Source of the DNA: Ailurus styani
Taxonomy: Eukaryota; Chordata; Mammalia; Carnivora; Ailuridae
Reading direction: 5' to 3'
Length of the DNA: 64,000 nucleotides
Assembly: GCA_002007465.1 (NCBI GenBank)
Contig: LNAC01000001.1
Coordinates: forward strand, 4,186,302 to 4,250,301
This document shows, piece by piece, positions 23,401-35,900 of the stretch. The position numbers and the translations under genes are program-made. Positions within the stretch are counted from its first letter, which is position 1. Each line of letters opens with the position of its first letter. The notes below the pieces were generated by a model. That model was given only the letters and a program-made list of their open reading frames with translations. It was not told the DNA's origin and made no database searches.

Positions 23401-26400
23401 AGGGACCAGCACCGTGCCAGGTGCAGGGAGAAGCAGGACCGAGGTCTCCCAGCACACTGGCCCGTCCTTGCCACCTGCTTGCCACCACCTTGTCCTGGCC
23501 TTCACGCTGGAACATGCTGGAACAGTCTCCCCGGGCCTCGCAAGTCTCCTTCTAGCCTCCAAGTCTACTCCGGCGAGCGAGCTCACTTTCTACAACTCAG
23601 GCCCTGCTTTCTGCTGAGAAGCCTGCCACGGGCCCCTGTCTCAGCCTCCCATCCGAGGCCCAGGCCCGGTTCCCTGATGCATTTCTCGCCGTTCTGCTCT
23701 CAGCGCGGCTGGGGGCCCAGCAGACCCCTCCTGTCCTCACAGCCCCATCGCCCTGCCCGGGGTGCCTCTCTCAAGCTGCACTGGATCAAGTTCCCTCCAG
23801 GCCCTGCCCTGAGCCACACCCAAGGGGGGTGCTCCTTCCTTGGGGGGACCCCCTTCTTCCTGCTCCCGAAGCCACAATCACGCTGTGCTCTGCCTTATTC
23901 CATAGGGGTCTGTGCCCCGTGGGTAAGAAGGGAAGGGCTGGAAGGCACAAAGAAAGCCCTGCACGTGCCCCCCACCCCCAGGCTCCAACCCACCAAGCCC
24001 TCTGGCCGCCCGGCTTGCTCGGCCCTCCCTGCCCACTGCCGGCCCTGCACCCCCTGCTATTTTTAGGTCCCCTCCTGACACAGTCTACGTTGATCTGCCT
24101 TCTGTTTGGCGTCTGCCCCGTCCGGGGGCACATAAATCACGGGGGCAGAGTCTGTGAGCGGGTTCGCGGCCCGCCCCCGGCGGTGTCTGTCCAAAAGAGC
24201 AGACGCAAAGGAACATCTGTCACATTTAGGAAGTGAATCCGCTTAACCTCCTTCTTTCTAGAGGTTTCAGGTTCTTATAAAGTACGTGCATCCGGTTTAC
24301 ATTAGAAAAGCTAATCCAGCAGTGAAGGCTGTGACCAGGGACATGCCTGCAACACACCTTGTTCTCCAAGTGCATTTCTCTAGTCTGGGTCAGAAGCAGG
24401 AAACCCATTTTTAATTCGAGTCTGAGCCCCGCACATGATAAGCCCAACACACCCCAGCCTCTCATCTCTGAGGTCCGTGGCTGCCCCCAGGGTGAGGGCA
24501 GTCGGGCCGGGGACCCTCGGCTACGAAAAGGACAAAGTGCGTGACGTTCCTGCGTCACAGTCTAGAGCAGGGAGACGCTTGGGAGGCAGCGTATTTATTT
24601 CAAGATAAAACTGCTGTGAGCCCCAGAGGCCTTTTTCTTCTTCTGCGGCGCGAAGGGAGAGGAATAGGAAAAGGATGTGGTGAGCAAGCCCCCCCCCGGC
24701 GAAGCACCAGAAGCTTCAAGCGTCCCGAGTGAGTCAGAAGGCCGGGCTCACCTCTTTCCTTTCCTTCAGGTTCGTCAACATGACGATGGTGGCCGACTTC
24801 TGCTCCCAGACCATCCTCCAGAAGTCGTTAACCGTTTCCTGTTTGGGGCCTGAAGGCAGGGGAGATCCCAAAGTCAGACCCGAGGAGGGTCCCGTGGGTC
24901 CCAGCCCCCCTCACCCTGGCCGAGGGGCCCCGGGGAGGCCGCTGCCGCCCAGCCGCTCCGAGGCCCGGAAGGGCTGCTCGGCCTCCCCGGAGGCCCGCGG
25001 CTCCCCCGCCCGGTCCCACCGCAGCCACACGCCCGCGACCCTGCTGGGGCGGGGAGTTGGCAGGGAGCGGCACAGTGGCACCCGGGGGGGGGGACCCCTT
25101 CCCCAAGCAATAAAGGGGATTCAGAAGAGGCTCGGGTCAGCGCACAGGTAGGGGTGGTGTGCGCCCACTCAGGGGCTCGTCGGGCCTCCGGAGACCGGAG
25201 TCCACTCTGGAGACTGCTCAAGTGTCTGTGTGTGAGAGAGACACAGACACACACAGACAGACAGACTGCAGGCCGGCCCACTCGCCCTCCCTGTCTAACC
25301 CCCTTCCCTCATCTCAGCTGCCCCTGCAGCCGGCAGTGCATCCAGTGCCATCCAGGGATGCAGGGCCATCAGGGAGATGTGGGCTAACATGCCTGGGGAG
25401 CGGTCTGAAGAAAAGATGAAGCGTCCCCAGAAGGAAGCCCTCTGCCCTTTGCCCTCCTTCCTGCCTGAATACAGACACAGGAGGTGGAGATGCAGCAGCC
25501 ATTTTGTGATGCTGAGGAAGACAGTGACAGGCCACGGAGGCTGGAGCAGGAAGATACAGAGCACCCTCTCCCTGGAGCTGCCGCCTCAGCCCTGGGCTGC
25601 CTCCCCTGCTCACGAGAAAGACAGAGAGACCCCCCCCATCTGTGCCAGCTGACGTCTGTCAGGTTTTCTGACACTGCCGTCCTCTGGGTGTGTGTGTGTG
25701 TGTGTGTGCCTTTCCCGGTTTCTTAGGGAGTGTGCATTCTTGGTAAGTTCTCAAGCGATGCTGATGTGCGCTGACTTTGGGGACCTGCTGCCTGAACGAC
25801 TCTTGCCGAGGAGGGAGGAAGTCGGGGACACCTGCTGTTGGCCTGCTCCAGCTCCTGGGGTGGATGGACGGTACCCCGGATCAGAAGCACGCACACACAC
25901 ACAACGTGGATTGTGGGCAAGCTTGAGGGTCTGCTTCCCGAGCCGAAGCATCCTCGTGGCTATGCCCTTGATCTGAAAAGCTACTCACTCCCTCCCCCTC
26001 CCCAGAAAAAAACCACCATGTGGGAGCCACACAGGGCTCAGCCAGCTGAGAAAGATTCGAGGTTGTCTAAATTATCAAGCAGCCCGCTGAAACGGTCACC
26101 ACTGGGCTCCTGGTTGCCCTGCCTTTGACTCAAGCAGGTCGGAAAAAGAGTTATGTCTGTCTGTCTACACCTACACACTGTGTGGACACACATCCGACAC
26201 GCCTGTTACACCCACACTTAGAAATGACCACACCCGCCATGCTTCTTATCAGTTCGGCCCTGACCACATAGGGGGACAAAGTGCCCAGGGGCTCCAACGA
26301 GTCTGCGCTCTCAAAGCTCTGTTCAGAGAATGCAGTTTACAAGCTTTGCATGCAGATGCACAGAATGACCTCGGATGCTTTCAAAGACGCAGACTCTAGC

Positions 26401-26905
26401 CCAGCATTTCTTCCTAGCTCCCAGGGCACGCGGGCTCTCCCGGACAGCGGAGCGCTGCCTTGCATCACGAAGCTCTGTGAGATTGGAGACACCCGTGTGT
26501 GCCGAGAGCACAGGGACAGATGGACAGACAGCATTCAAGCCACGGAGATGCACACTGCACACGGACAAGAAGCTGAAGCGAAGCCCCCGCATTCCAGCCG
26601 TCAGATGAGGACACGGTCGCCATCCTCGTCATTTTACCCAAATCATCTTCTGAAAGTAACAATAAAAACACTTACCTTGAGCTGCGATGAATTTATTCTT
26701 CTCTTTGTAACCCTAGAACAATAAAATCAGATGGGTAGTTTTTCATAATTGCCTTTGCTGAAGGATTTTGTTGTTGTTTGGAACATAACATAGTAATCAC
26801 AAAAATCTCAGAAAACAGAAATAGGACGAAAATTCACTAGCAATTTCAGAAATAGTGCTACTTTTGTTCGTCTCTTTGTAGATTTTCTCTGTTAATATCT
26901 GCCCA

Positions 26906-26966
<61 letters not shown>

Positions 26967-29900
26967 AAGCAGACAACCATTTAAATATTCTTAACTGGTT
27001 AATATATACAAATTATCCACCACCGTGTTTTAATGAAAATTTTATAATTTATATTAAATGATTTTTTAAGATTCAATTAAAGTGGATTCTTAATCCAGTG
27101 GATATGGTTTTACCATAAACCTGTCTCACTGGTCCCTCCTGCCCTATTTTACCTGTAACGTGAAAAACGCTGAAAGAGACAACCTGTGTGCTTCTCCGTT
27201 TCTTGAAAATGCATCCCCCGACAGATGCTAATTCAAAAGGCCTGGGTGTTTCCACACTCTCTGTGCTGTGGCCAAACAGCCCATGAAGGTTGTGGTATTT
27301 TATGTTGCTGGCCCCCCAGAGAAAAGTCATGATTCACACTGAGCCCCCAAACAGTCCAAGCGTGTGCGTCATGCTGGGCCGGGGGCCGGAAAATGGCAGA
27401 CTTACATCTATGTAGGAAGCATTAACGTAATCTGAACAGGGGGTTCCATCCACTGGGCTCAAAATCACCCTGGAATGGTCATCTGTTTACAGAAGAAACA
27501 ACAAACCCGATATTAGGATAAGGAAACCATGCCCGCCGGACCTATCTCCCATCGATGGCATTAAACACTGTGAAGGACACACTGTTTGTCCCCCGGTGAT
27601 CACAGGGACGGAGGAGGCATCAGGAGACCCCGCGTGGTGTGACGGTGGGCATGTGTGTCACTGAATACTGTTTGAATACCCAGCACGGAGGACGGTGCCA
27701 GACCCCAGCCAGCTGCTCGGTAAAACCTGCGGGATGACCGCCGAGGTCAAGATTTGAGGGTCTGGGAGCGGGGACGGCTGGATCGCGCCCAGACCCAAAG
27801 CAGCAGCTCGTGCTGGACCCTACAGGGAGATCACCCTGTTCTTGGAAACCCCAACTGGGCACGCGTTGGTGTATGAGGATAACCCTGACGGAAGGACGGA
27901 AACCCCTCTCCCCCGCTTTCCAGGGGAAGGACAGGCAGGCTCCACACCCCGACGCTCCGCCTTCAGGTCGGCTCTAGGGATGGGAAGTGGGCCGAACTCG
28001 CACAGACCTGGGCTGAGCACGGGGGACCACCTGCCTGGAAGGTTCTGGCTTGTTGTACGAGCAGTGTCCAGAGTGCGAGGGCTGACCGCAGAGAGGCCTG
28101 CGGTGGGCGGTGTGTGTTTCCCTGTGTGTGAATGTGTGATGTGTGGGTGTGTGGCATGTGTGAGTGTGTTTTCTCTGGTTTTGTGTGTGTGAATATGGTG
28201 TGTATGTGTGTTTGTGGGGTGTGTGTGTACACACACTTCAGGGGGGTTTCAACCAGGGCCCCTTTGTGATTTCGGTGGGCCCTGTCACTCCTGCCTTCGT
28301 AGACCACATTCTTCATAAAAAAAAAAAAGGATGAAACGTTTTATTTTATGACTGTGTTACCAGCTAATATAAAGCCTAATGTAATCCAGACTGGATTATG
28401 CATACCATTTTTTCTGATTTTAAAGGAAATCAGATGGCTTCATGGGACCTAAAAGTGTTGCGGCCCCAGACCAGGGTCTCCATGCTGGGGTACCCCTGCT
28501 TCTCCGGGAGGAGAGAGAGTGGGGAGGACCAGACTCAGCCCAGGGCCTGGCTCCAGGGTCACGGGTGTTCCTGGGCTTAGTCACGCTGTGCTGGGTGCAG
28601 AGACTGGTAGAGGGTGAGGGCTTGATGTGCATTTACTGCATGAGTTGTGGAGAAATTCTGTGTCCTAGACCCCCCAGGACTGAAACTAACTGAGAGGGCT
28701 GTGTTTGTGGTTGTGGGTCTGCGGCAAGGACCCCGGATCCTTGCTGTTGTCTCCCAAGTGCCTGGAAGGCATGGCCGGCCTCAGACACCCATCATCTGGA
28801 CATCGCATCGCTGGGCCAGATCTGTCCTGTCCTGGCAGGACGGGCCAGTGAGGTGCTCAGGGAAAGTCATGACCCCTATGGGGCCGTCAGGGTATCGGAC
28901 CCCAAACGTCCAGCCCAGGCAGCCATGTCTGGGGGACCCTCCTGTTCTCAGGGGCCGACAGCCCTGAAGCAGAAATAGCTCTCCCTGAATATGCGTAAAG
29001 CTAGTTGAAAATAATTTGGAATAATTTACACGTTGAGAACAGCTATAGAAAGCAGAGGGCAAAAAATAGCCTTCTGGTTCGATTTAGAACCTCGCAGTTT
29101 CTAAGAGCTTCCTGTCTTTTTATTCAGAAAGTCAGACTTCACTTTCAAAACACTATTTCCTGAAATTATCAGCTGTTGCTGTTTTTCTGGAGAAGAGGAT
29201 GCTGTCTCCCGCCCGGCCATCGAGGCTTCCCACGGCCCGGCCTCGTGGACCTGAGACCCCCTGTACCACCTCCAGGAACCAACCCATTCCTGTCCCCGCC
29301 CCCAGCCGGCCCTGGGGGCAGCTCTGGGCAGCTCCTCAGTTTGATCAGACGCCTCTCTCCCTCAGCCTGTGCCTCGCTGATGCTGGATGCCACCCCACTG
29401 GTCATCTCCAGGGCACACCCAAGTGTCCCCATGCCGCCACCCCACAGACGCAGGGTCCCATCCACGTGAATCACCTTACACCCGGGCAGAGCGCCCCGGC
29501 CCCTGACGACCGCCAGCACCCCGCCTCCGTGGCACGGTGCTCCCGGGCAGGAGAGGGCTGGGGCCCGACCCTCCGCCAGCGTGGGGGACGCGGGATTGGC
29601 CCTGTCACACGTTTATACTTGCAGGAAAGGCCACTTCCCTCCAAGCACAAGCTGGAGAGCACAGCTTGGAGAAAATGTGCAGGGGGTGGGCTCTGCTACT
29701 GGGGGAGGTGGTCCCTCACCCTGGGCCATCACCTCTGTGAAGCGGGGTGGGGCGCAGCTAATTCCCACACCTGGCCATCAGTCCCACTCCCACTGAGGCC
29801 TCCCCCAAAATACTTTTAATTACCAGTGTGAATGTCACCTTTTAAAAACTATAGGGGAGGGCACCTGGGTGGCTCAGTGGGTTAAGCGCCTGCCTTCGGC

Positions 29901-32900
29901 TCAGGTCATGATCCCAGGGTCCTGGGATCGAGTCCCGCATCGGGCTCCCTGCTCAGCGGGGAGCCCGCTTCCCCCTCTGGCTGCCGCTCCCCCTGCTCGT
30001 GCTCTCTCTCTCTCTCTCAGTCTCTCTCTTTCTCCGACAAATAAATAAAATCTTTAAAAGTAAATAAATAAACAAAGTGAAAACTATAGGGGTTTAGTAA
30101 GTAAGAGACAGATGGGGAACAGGAACCTGGGAAGTGCTTGGTTGGACTAGGTCTTCAACCGATACATTCAGCAGGTCAAAGGATAAACTAAACTAATTAA
30201 TGAAGCTACTTAGTTAAACCAATAATAGATAATAATACTAATTTCCAAGTGACCCGATTTTCATCTGACACAAAACATTCCGAAGATTCCAGGCCTCCCA
30301 CCGTGGGCCTCCTCTCACTGAGCTCTTCAAGTCTCGTGACTTACCTCCTCCCTCCCTTCCCCGATACCCCACGCCCGATCCTTCCACATCGACCGACCCT
30401 CGCACGCGGGCAGAGTCCAACCTTGGCGCCAGCCCCTCCCCACCCAGCGGCAGGACCACACAGCTTCCTGGCCCACCTCCTTGCTGCTCCCTTGGCTCTC
30501 TACACAAGGAGGATTTGGCCCAAAGATTAGTTATTATTATTAGATTGGTTACTATTATTAGATTGGTTACTCTCTGCTGTCGTCGGATCACAGCCTCACA
30601 GGGGCCTTCGCACAAAAGGTGTGTAAATCCTGTTTGCGGAGTTGGAAAGAATTATTTCTATCACGTTCTGAGAGTCCAGACGTCCCCCAAACCGGGCGGA
30701 CCACAGCTTCTCCTGCCTACAGAAGAGATGGACTTCACTCCGACCCTGAAAACGCAACCAGGAGCCCACGCACTGAAGCCCACGGCACAGCTGGCTTTGT
30801 GCTCCCACGGAGGCTCTGTCGGAGAAGGGAGGCCCTCTGGGCACCCCTGGGGAGGCCTGGGGTTCGGGATTTAAACCCTTCCTGGCTGCCGTTCTGTCAG
30901 CCCGATGGGCAAAGCCCACAGGGGGCCCTACTGCACAAAGAATATGGAGACTTCCTCGGCCGGCTTGTAGGAGGGCAGTGGGGGACCTTCAGGTTTGTTC
31001 TGGCACCAGAGCGGCTGTGAGAACTGGCCCCGGGCACGGCCCCTCCAGCCACATCCCTGGACAGACGCAGCCACCTGGCCCCCCAAGGCCTCCCTCGGCT
31101 CCCTATAGCCGTCGGGGTTTCTGAGCCTTCCCACAAAGCTGCCAAAGCCCTACGTGGTTTTTATTCTTTCCTTTCTGTCCTCGTCCAGGGCACCCGCAGC
31201 GGGTGGCCAGAAGCACTGAGTCTGAGACGAGGAGAGGACCAGGCCACCGGCAGCACCAGACTGGGCTCAGAACTGGGCCCCCTAGGAGGCCCCCGCCAGC
31301 CCGTGCAGGTGGCACCCCCTCGGCCCCTGGGCAGCGCGGGTCTCTGCATGGAGCATAGGTTTGGTGGCCGGGACCCACCACGACAGGGGTGGCCCGAGTC
31401 CCCTGGGAGACAGACGCCTACACCCCTGGCGCAAACAACAAGCAGCGGCGCAGAGGCGGCCCTGTCTCCGACCCCTGGGACCTCCACGCGGTCCCGACAG
31501 GCACAGTCCCGGGAGCTGCAAAGGAACGTTGAGTTTACTCCGAATGCCACCCGTCATGCAAAAAAAGGTAAAATCTTACTGGGAAGGATGTTAGGATATC
31601 TGTTTTTTTCTCTGTTTTCTTCTTTATTGGCCTGTTCAAAAGTTCCTTGTATGTGTCCGGATGGCAGCGACTAGAAGGGAAAACACAGTTAGCCCGCAAA
31701 GTGATGACACCAGAGACCGCGTGCACGTCAGCTGCGCTAAAGAGCAAGACTCGTCGGGACAAACCCCGCAGTCCACGGCCCTCTCTGCCTCGGGGGCTGG
31801 GCCGGGGGCTGGGCCGAGCCGTGACGAAAGGGGCTCTGGCCAGCCGGCCAAGGGAGCCGTGGCCATAATGCTAACCCCACGGTCGGACCCGAAGCTGCAG
31901 GAAGGCAGCCCAGGCCCTGGGAGCTGCCGGTCCCGCCCAGCGCAGGGACACTGCAAATACGGCGGACCACAGGAGAGCTCGGGCCAGGAGGGAGCAGAGC
32001 AAGGGCGCCTGTGCAGGGGGGCTGAGAAGGCATGCTCTGCCTTTGGGGCTGGGCTGAGGGATGAGCGGAGCGATGGCGAAACCTCAGCTCTGGGCCCCTG
32101 CTTGGGAGGCCGTGTGCTCGTGGTCCCACAGGGCAGGCTCAGCTGTGCCCCCGTGGCGAGGGCAGACCCCAGCCCCAGCCTGGATCAGCAAGAAGATCCC
32201 CAGGGTCCTGGGTGCATCCTTGGCTTCCAAAGCCCCGCCCTAATCCCCCCTGCCTCGGATGAGGACATGGAGGGGCCACTCAGACCCCGTAACCGATGTG
32301 CTGCTCAGTGGACATGAACCTGGGCTCCCTGACTTCCATTCTTTGACCACGTGGGGTCCCTCCCATCCTGCCAGCTCCGGCTGTGCCCTGCATTTGCAGG
32401 CTGCTGGGCCATCCTCTGCACTCAGATGAGCCCCTTGCAGCGCACAGTGGGAAAGAGCCTTCTGAACCCCCAAATCACGTCCTTCCTCATTAACCTAAAC
32501 ATTGACTGGACCGCGAACCACAGGAATTCAAGTAATAAGTGAATATTGCCAGCATCTTCGGTGTGCCAGGCCCTTAGGAGGAGCTGGATCGGGGCCCTGG
32601 CCGTCACAAGCTGTCATGAGATGATGACACCAGCGTCACCTCTATCTTGCAGATGAGGAAACTGAGCCCCAGCTTGCTGCAGGTACGTCCAGAGGCCCTT
32701 GGCTTGCAAGGGCAGACACGGGGTCAGGGCCTGCTGTCTGGCCTGGAGCTGGCACAAGGCCAGGAGGAGGGTGCTGACTTCTTCAAGTGTGAAGTCCCGG
32801 GGGGACGGGGGCAGGCCTCACAGTGCAGCCGAGGCCCGCGGCCTGCTCGCCCTGGGAGTCAGGAGGGACGAACGTGCCACGCACGGGTGCCCAGAGCCTC

Positions 32901-35900
32901 CCTCTCCCGGGGTGGAGGGCTTCTCCATCTCCGGCTGAGCCCCTGCTAGCCAGCGTCTTCTTTCTCCTATTTTGGGGTCACCACGCTGGCTGGCCACGGG
33001 CAGAGGCTCTGTCAAAGCCCGTGTGGAGGCCAGCCTGGGGGGTGGGTGGTTGGAACTAAGACCTTCTCTGCTTGGAGTCCCTGATTCTTATCAAAGCTGT
33101 CTTGACACTGACCTTCTGGACCCGCCCTAAACAGGGAATGGGTGAGACCCTTCTACAGGCTTCTCATTGTCTATACCCAAAAGCTGTTTTTGACCTCAGC
33201 CCTGAAAGTAAAAATGAGGTATATTACTATAACGATGGGTGCGTGATGTCACGTGTCCATCCAAACCCACACGATGGATGAGACAGGAACCCCAGCTCTG
33301 TACTTGAGACAATGACAAGTCAATGTTAGTCATTATTTGGAAGGCACGCAGCACACTAAGGCAGGAAGTGCTAGCACGTGGGAACCCTGTACCCTACACA
33401 CCATTTTTCCATAAGCCCGAAACTGCTCTACACATTCAAGTCTTTACAAATAATAAATTAAAAAGAAAAAGAAAAAGAGGACCCAAGAAGCCTCCCTCTT
33501 CCTTGGAAGGTGGGGGAGCTACAGCGTGGAGGGTGGAGGGGTCTCGGTGGTGAGGGCAGACCCAGCCCTGCCAGCCCTTCCCCCTGCAGGCAACTGAGAC
33601 CCGGAATATGGAGCTGGGTGGTGACATGGCTCTGCGGGCGGCGGCGCAGAGGGTCACTTGGGGTGCGAGGCCAAGCGCGCTGCGTACAGAACACGTCTCC
33701 GTACCCAGTGCACAGAGTAACGGCCGCAAGAGGCTGGCCCATCCCTTTCCCCTGCTGTCTGTGTGCCATGGACTCGAACCTCTGAGCTGCTCAGATGGCA
33801 CAGGGGAGAAGGGACGGCACCTGGGGGAGGGCTCTGCCGTAACTAGGTCACCCCTGCAGTGCTGGGCGTGAGCCATGCACGTAGTAATTGGTCAACAAAT
33901 ACCTTGTGACTGATTATCCAATTACATACATTGGCCGAAGAGGGTTGGTTGGTTTGCTTCCTCGCTCGAGGTGAGATTTCATGTCAGTGAACACACACGG
34001 GAGGAGCCCCAGGTCACCTCCCTTCCCCTTCCTCCCCGCTTTGCAGCTGGGCCGGTGTCAGCACAGTGAGAAGGGCAGAGAGCGGCCAGGGGGAGGCGTT
34101 CCAGCAAGCTCCGAGGGAAGGTCTGGCTTGCACGCCGTGTCAGGACCTCTCCTGGCGGCCCCTCCCCGTGCCTTTCTACAGCACTAATGATAGGGCTGGA
34201 TCTGGGCCTCTGCTTGGAAGAACATGCTGGTCTGAGACTGGGAAGATTCTGTCTGGGGAGGGAGGCTCTTCTGGGCCTGAATGGCACGCGCTTGCTGGGG
34301 TTTACCTGGGGGCCTGGAACAGACTTCTCTGGGAGAGCGCTCGCTCGCGGCGGGGTGGCCACTGAGGCCGGATGTTCCCAGGAGGAGTCCTAAAAAGCAT
34401 GGCAGCCCCAGACCCCTCTCGTGCAGACACGAGGCTAAGCTAGGCCCAGGCCTACCTCTTTTACATGTTAGGACAACCCTAGGGGATGTCCTCTGGCAGG
34501 CAGCATCCTTATTTCACAGGCGAGTAAACTGAGGCAGGCAGAGATAAGGAATGGCTCAAGCCCTCCAGGCTGTAAGAGAAGAGCTGGGCCAGGCACCCAG
34601 GCAGGACACACCAGCACTTCCCGCCCTGACCGCTCCACCGAGCTGACCCCGGCGCCAAACCCTTTCCATCCACTGAAGCTCCGGGTCGGCAACACACACA
34701 CGTCCCAGCTCATCTGGATGGACGGCTTGGAGACTTGTCTGTCCCTTCCACAGTTCCTGGGAAAGGAGCTCAGGACAGCGGGCGAGGAGGAGGGAGATGA
34801 GGCCCAGTCGTCCAGCTCAAGTGCGGAGCCAGGGCTGAGCGGTTCCTGGCAGGCTCCGGGGCCCTGACAAGGGGGAAGCCGCATAGAAGGGGCTGAGGAC
34901 ACAGCCGGCTCCCACTCGTGAGACGAGCAAACAGGGGTCCAGAGAGTACCAGCAGCTGGCCTCAGGCCCCCCAGCGCCAGGCCCAGGCCCTCCTCCCCCC
35001 TGCTTATCTGCACACCCTGCCCTGCTCCGAGGCCTCCGGGGGCCTCCGGGGAAGCCGCTCAGGGGGAGGGGCGGGCAGGGGAGAAGCGTTTGGCATCCGG
35101 TTTAAAGCGGTGCCCAAAAAACTCAGGAATCAAGTAAAATAATATTCAAATGCAACATCTAATTTCTTTTTAAAGTCAAAATAAAGCCAAAAAGAATCGT
35201 GGATGACCTGATCATGAAACTTTTACATAAAGACAAGATGGGTAACAGTGCAGACAGGCCACGTTGGAGCCTGGGAACGCAGGAGAGTTCCGTCGAGGGG
35301 ACCTTGTCTTTATTTGCAATTGTACTATTTTGCTCAGCATGGATTGTTTGTGTTGATTTCGATATATTTGCTTGTTGCATTAAATATTATTTCTCCTGAC
35401 TAACAGAGGTTTCTTCGTGTCTGGGGCAAGGGCCTCGCCCGCCTGACCCTATCTGTGGCCCTGCTCGGTTGGAGGGGCCCGCACTCCTCCTCGAGACAGC
35501 AGCAAAGCCAGCTGCGTCTGACTCACGGCTTCCCGCTCACACGGCCAGCCCCGCGCCGCGTGCTGAAACCCAAGTGCGAGGGGAAATGGGACGAGGCAGG
35601 AGAGGCAAAGGCAACACCTGCAAACCTGGATGGTTAGTCCGGACGTGGGGAATTCACTTCTCTTATGGGGCTGACACACTGCAAAACAATACTGCCTAAT
35701 GCTGTCTTTCAATATGACCTAATTTCTTAAAAAAAAGGGGGGGTGGGGGGAGGGATACATTTGGAAACAGTTAAAAGGAAGCAGGATCAAGGCGGACAAG
35801 GCGTGGGGTAAAAAATAAGCAAAGTACAGCTGAAAGGCTCCGCCACCTCCCATGCCCTCTCGGGACGCTTCCTTGTGAAACGTCCCCCCGGCTGACGCAG

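Larger units (their letters stand above)
27483..31579 (-). other. PTPRE intron 5
   Basis: Holds a TG-rich imperfect tract (28100-28240), a young SINE with an exact target duplication (29845-30092) and an 18-bp x 2 direct repeat at 30535-30570. No coding sequence recognised. Confidence 0.75.
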
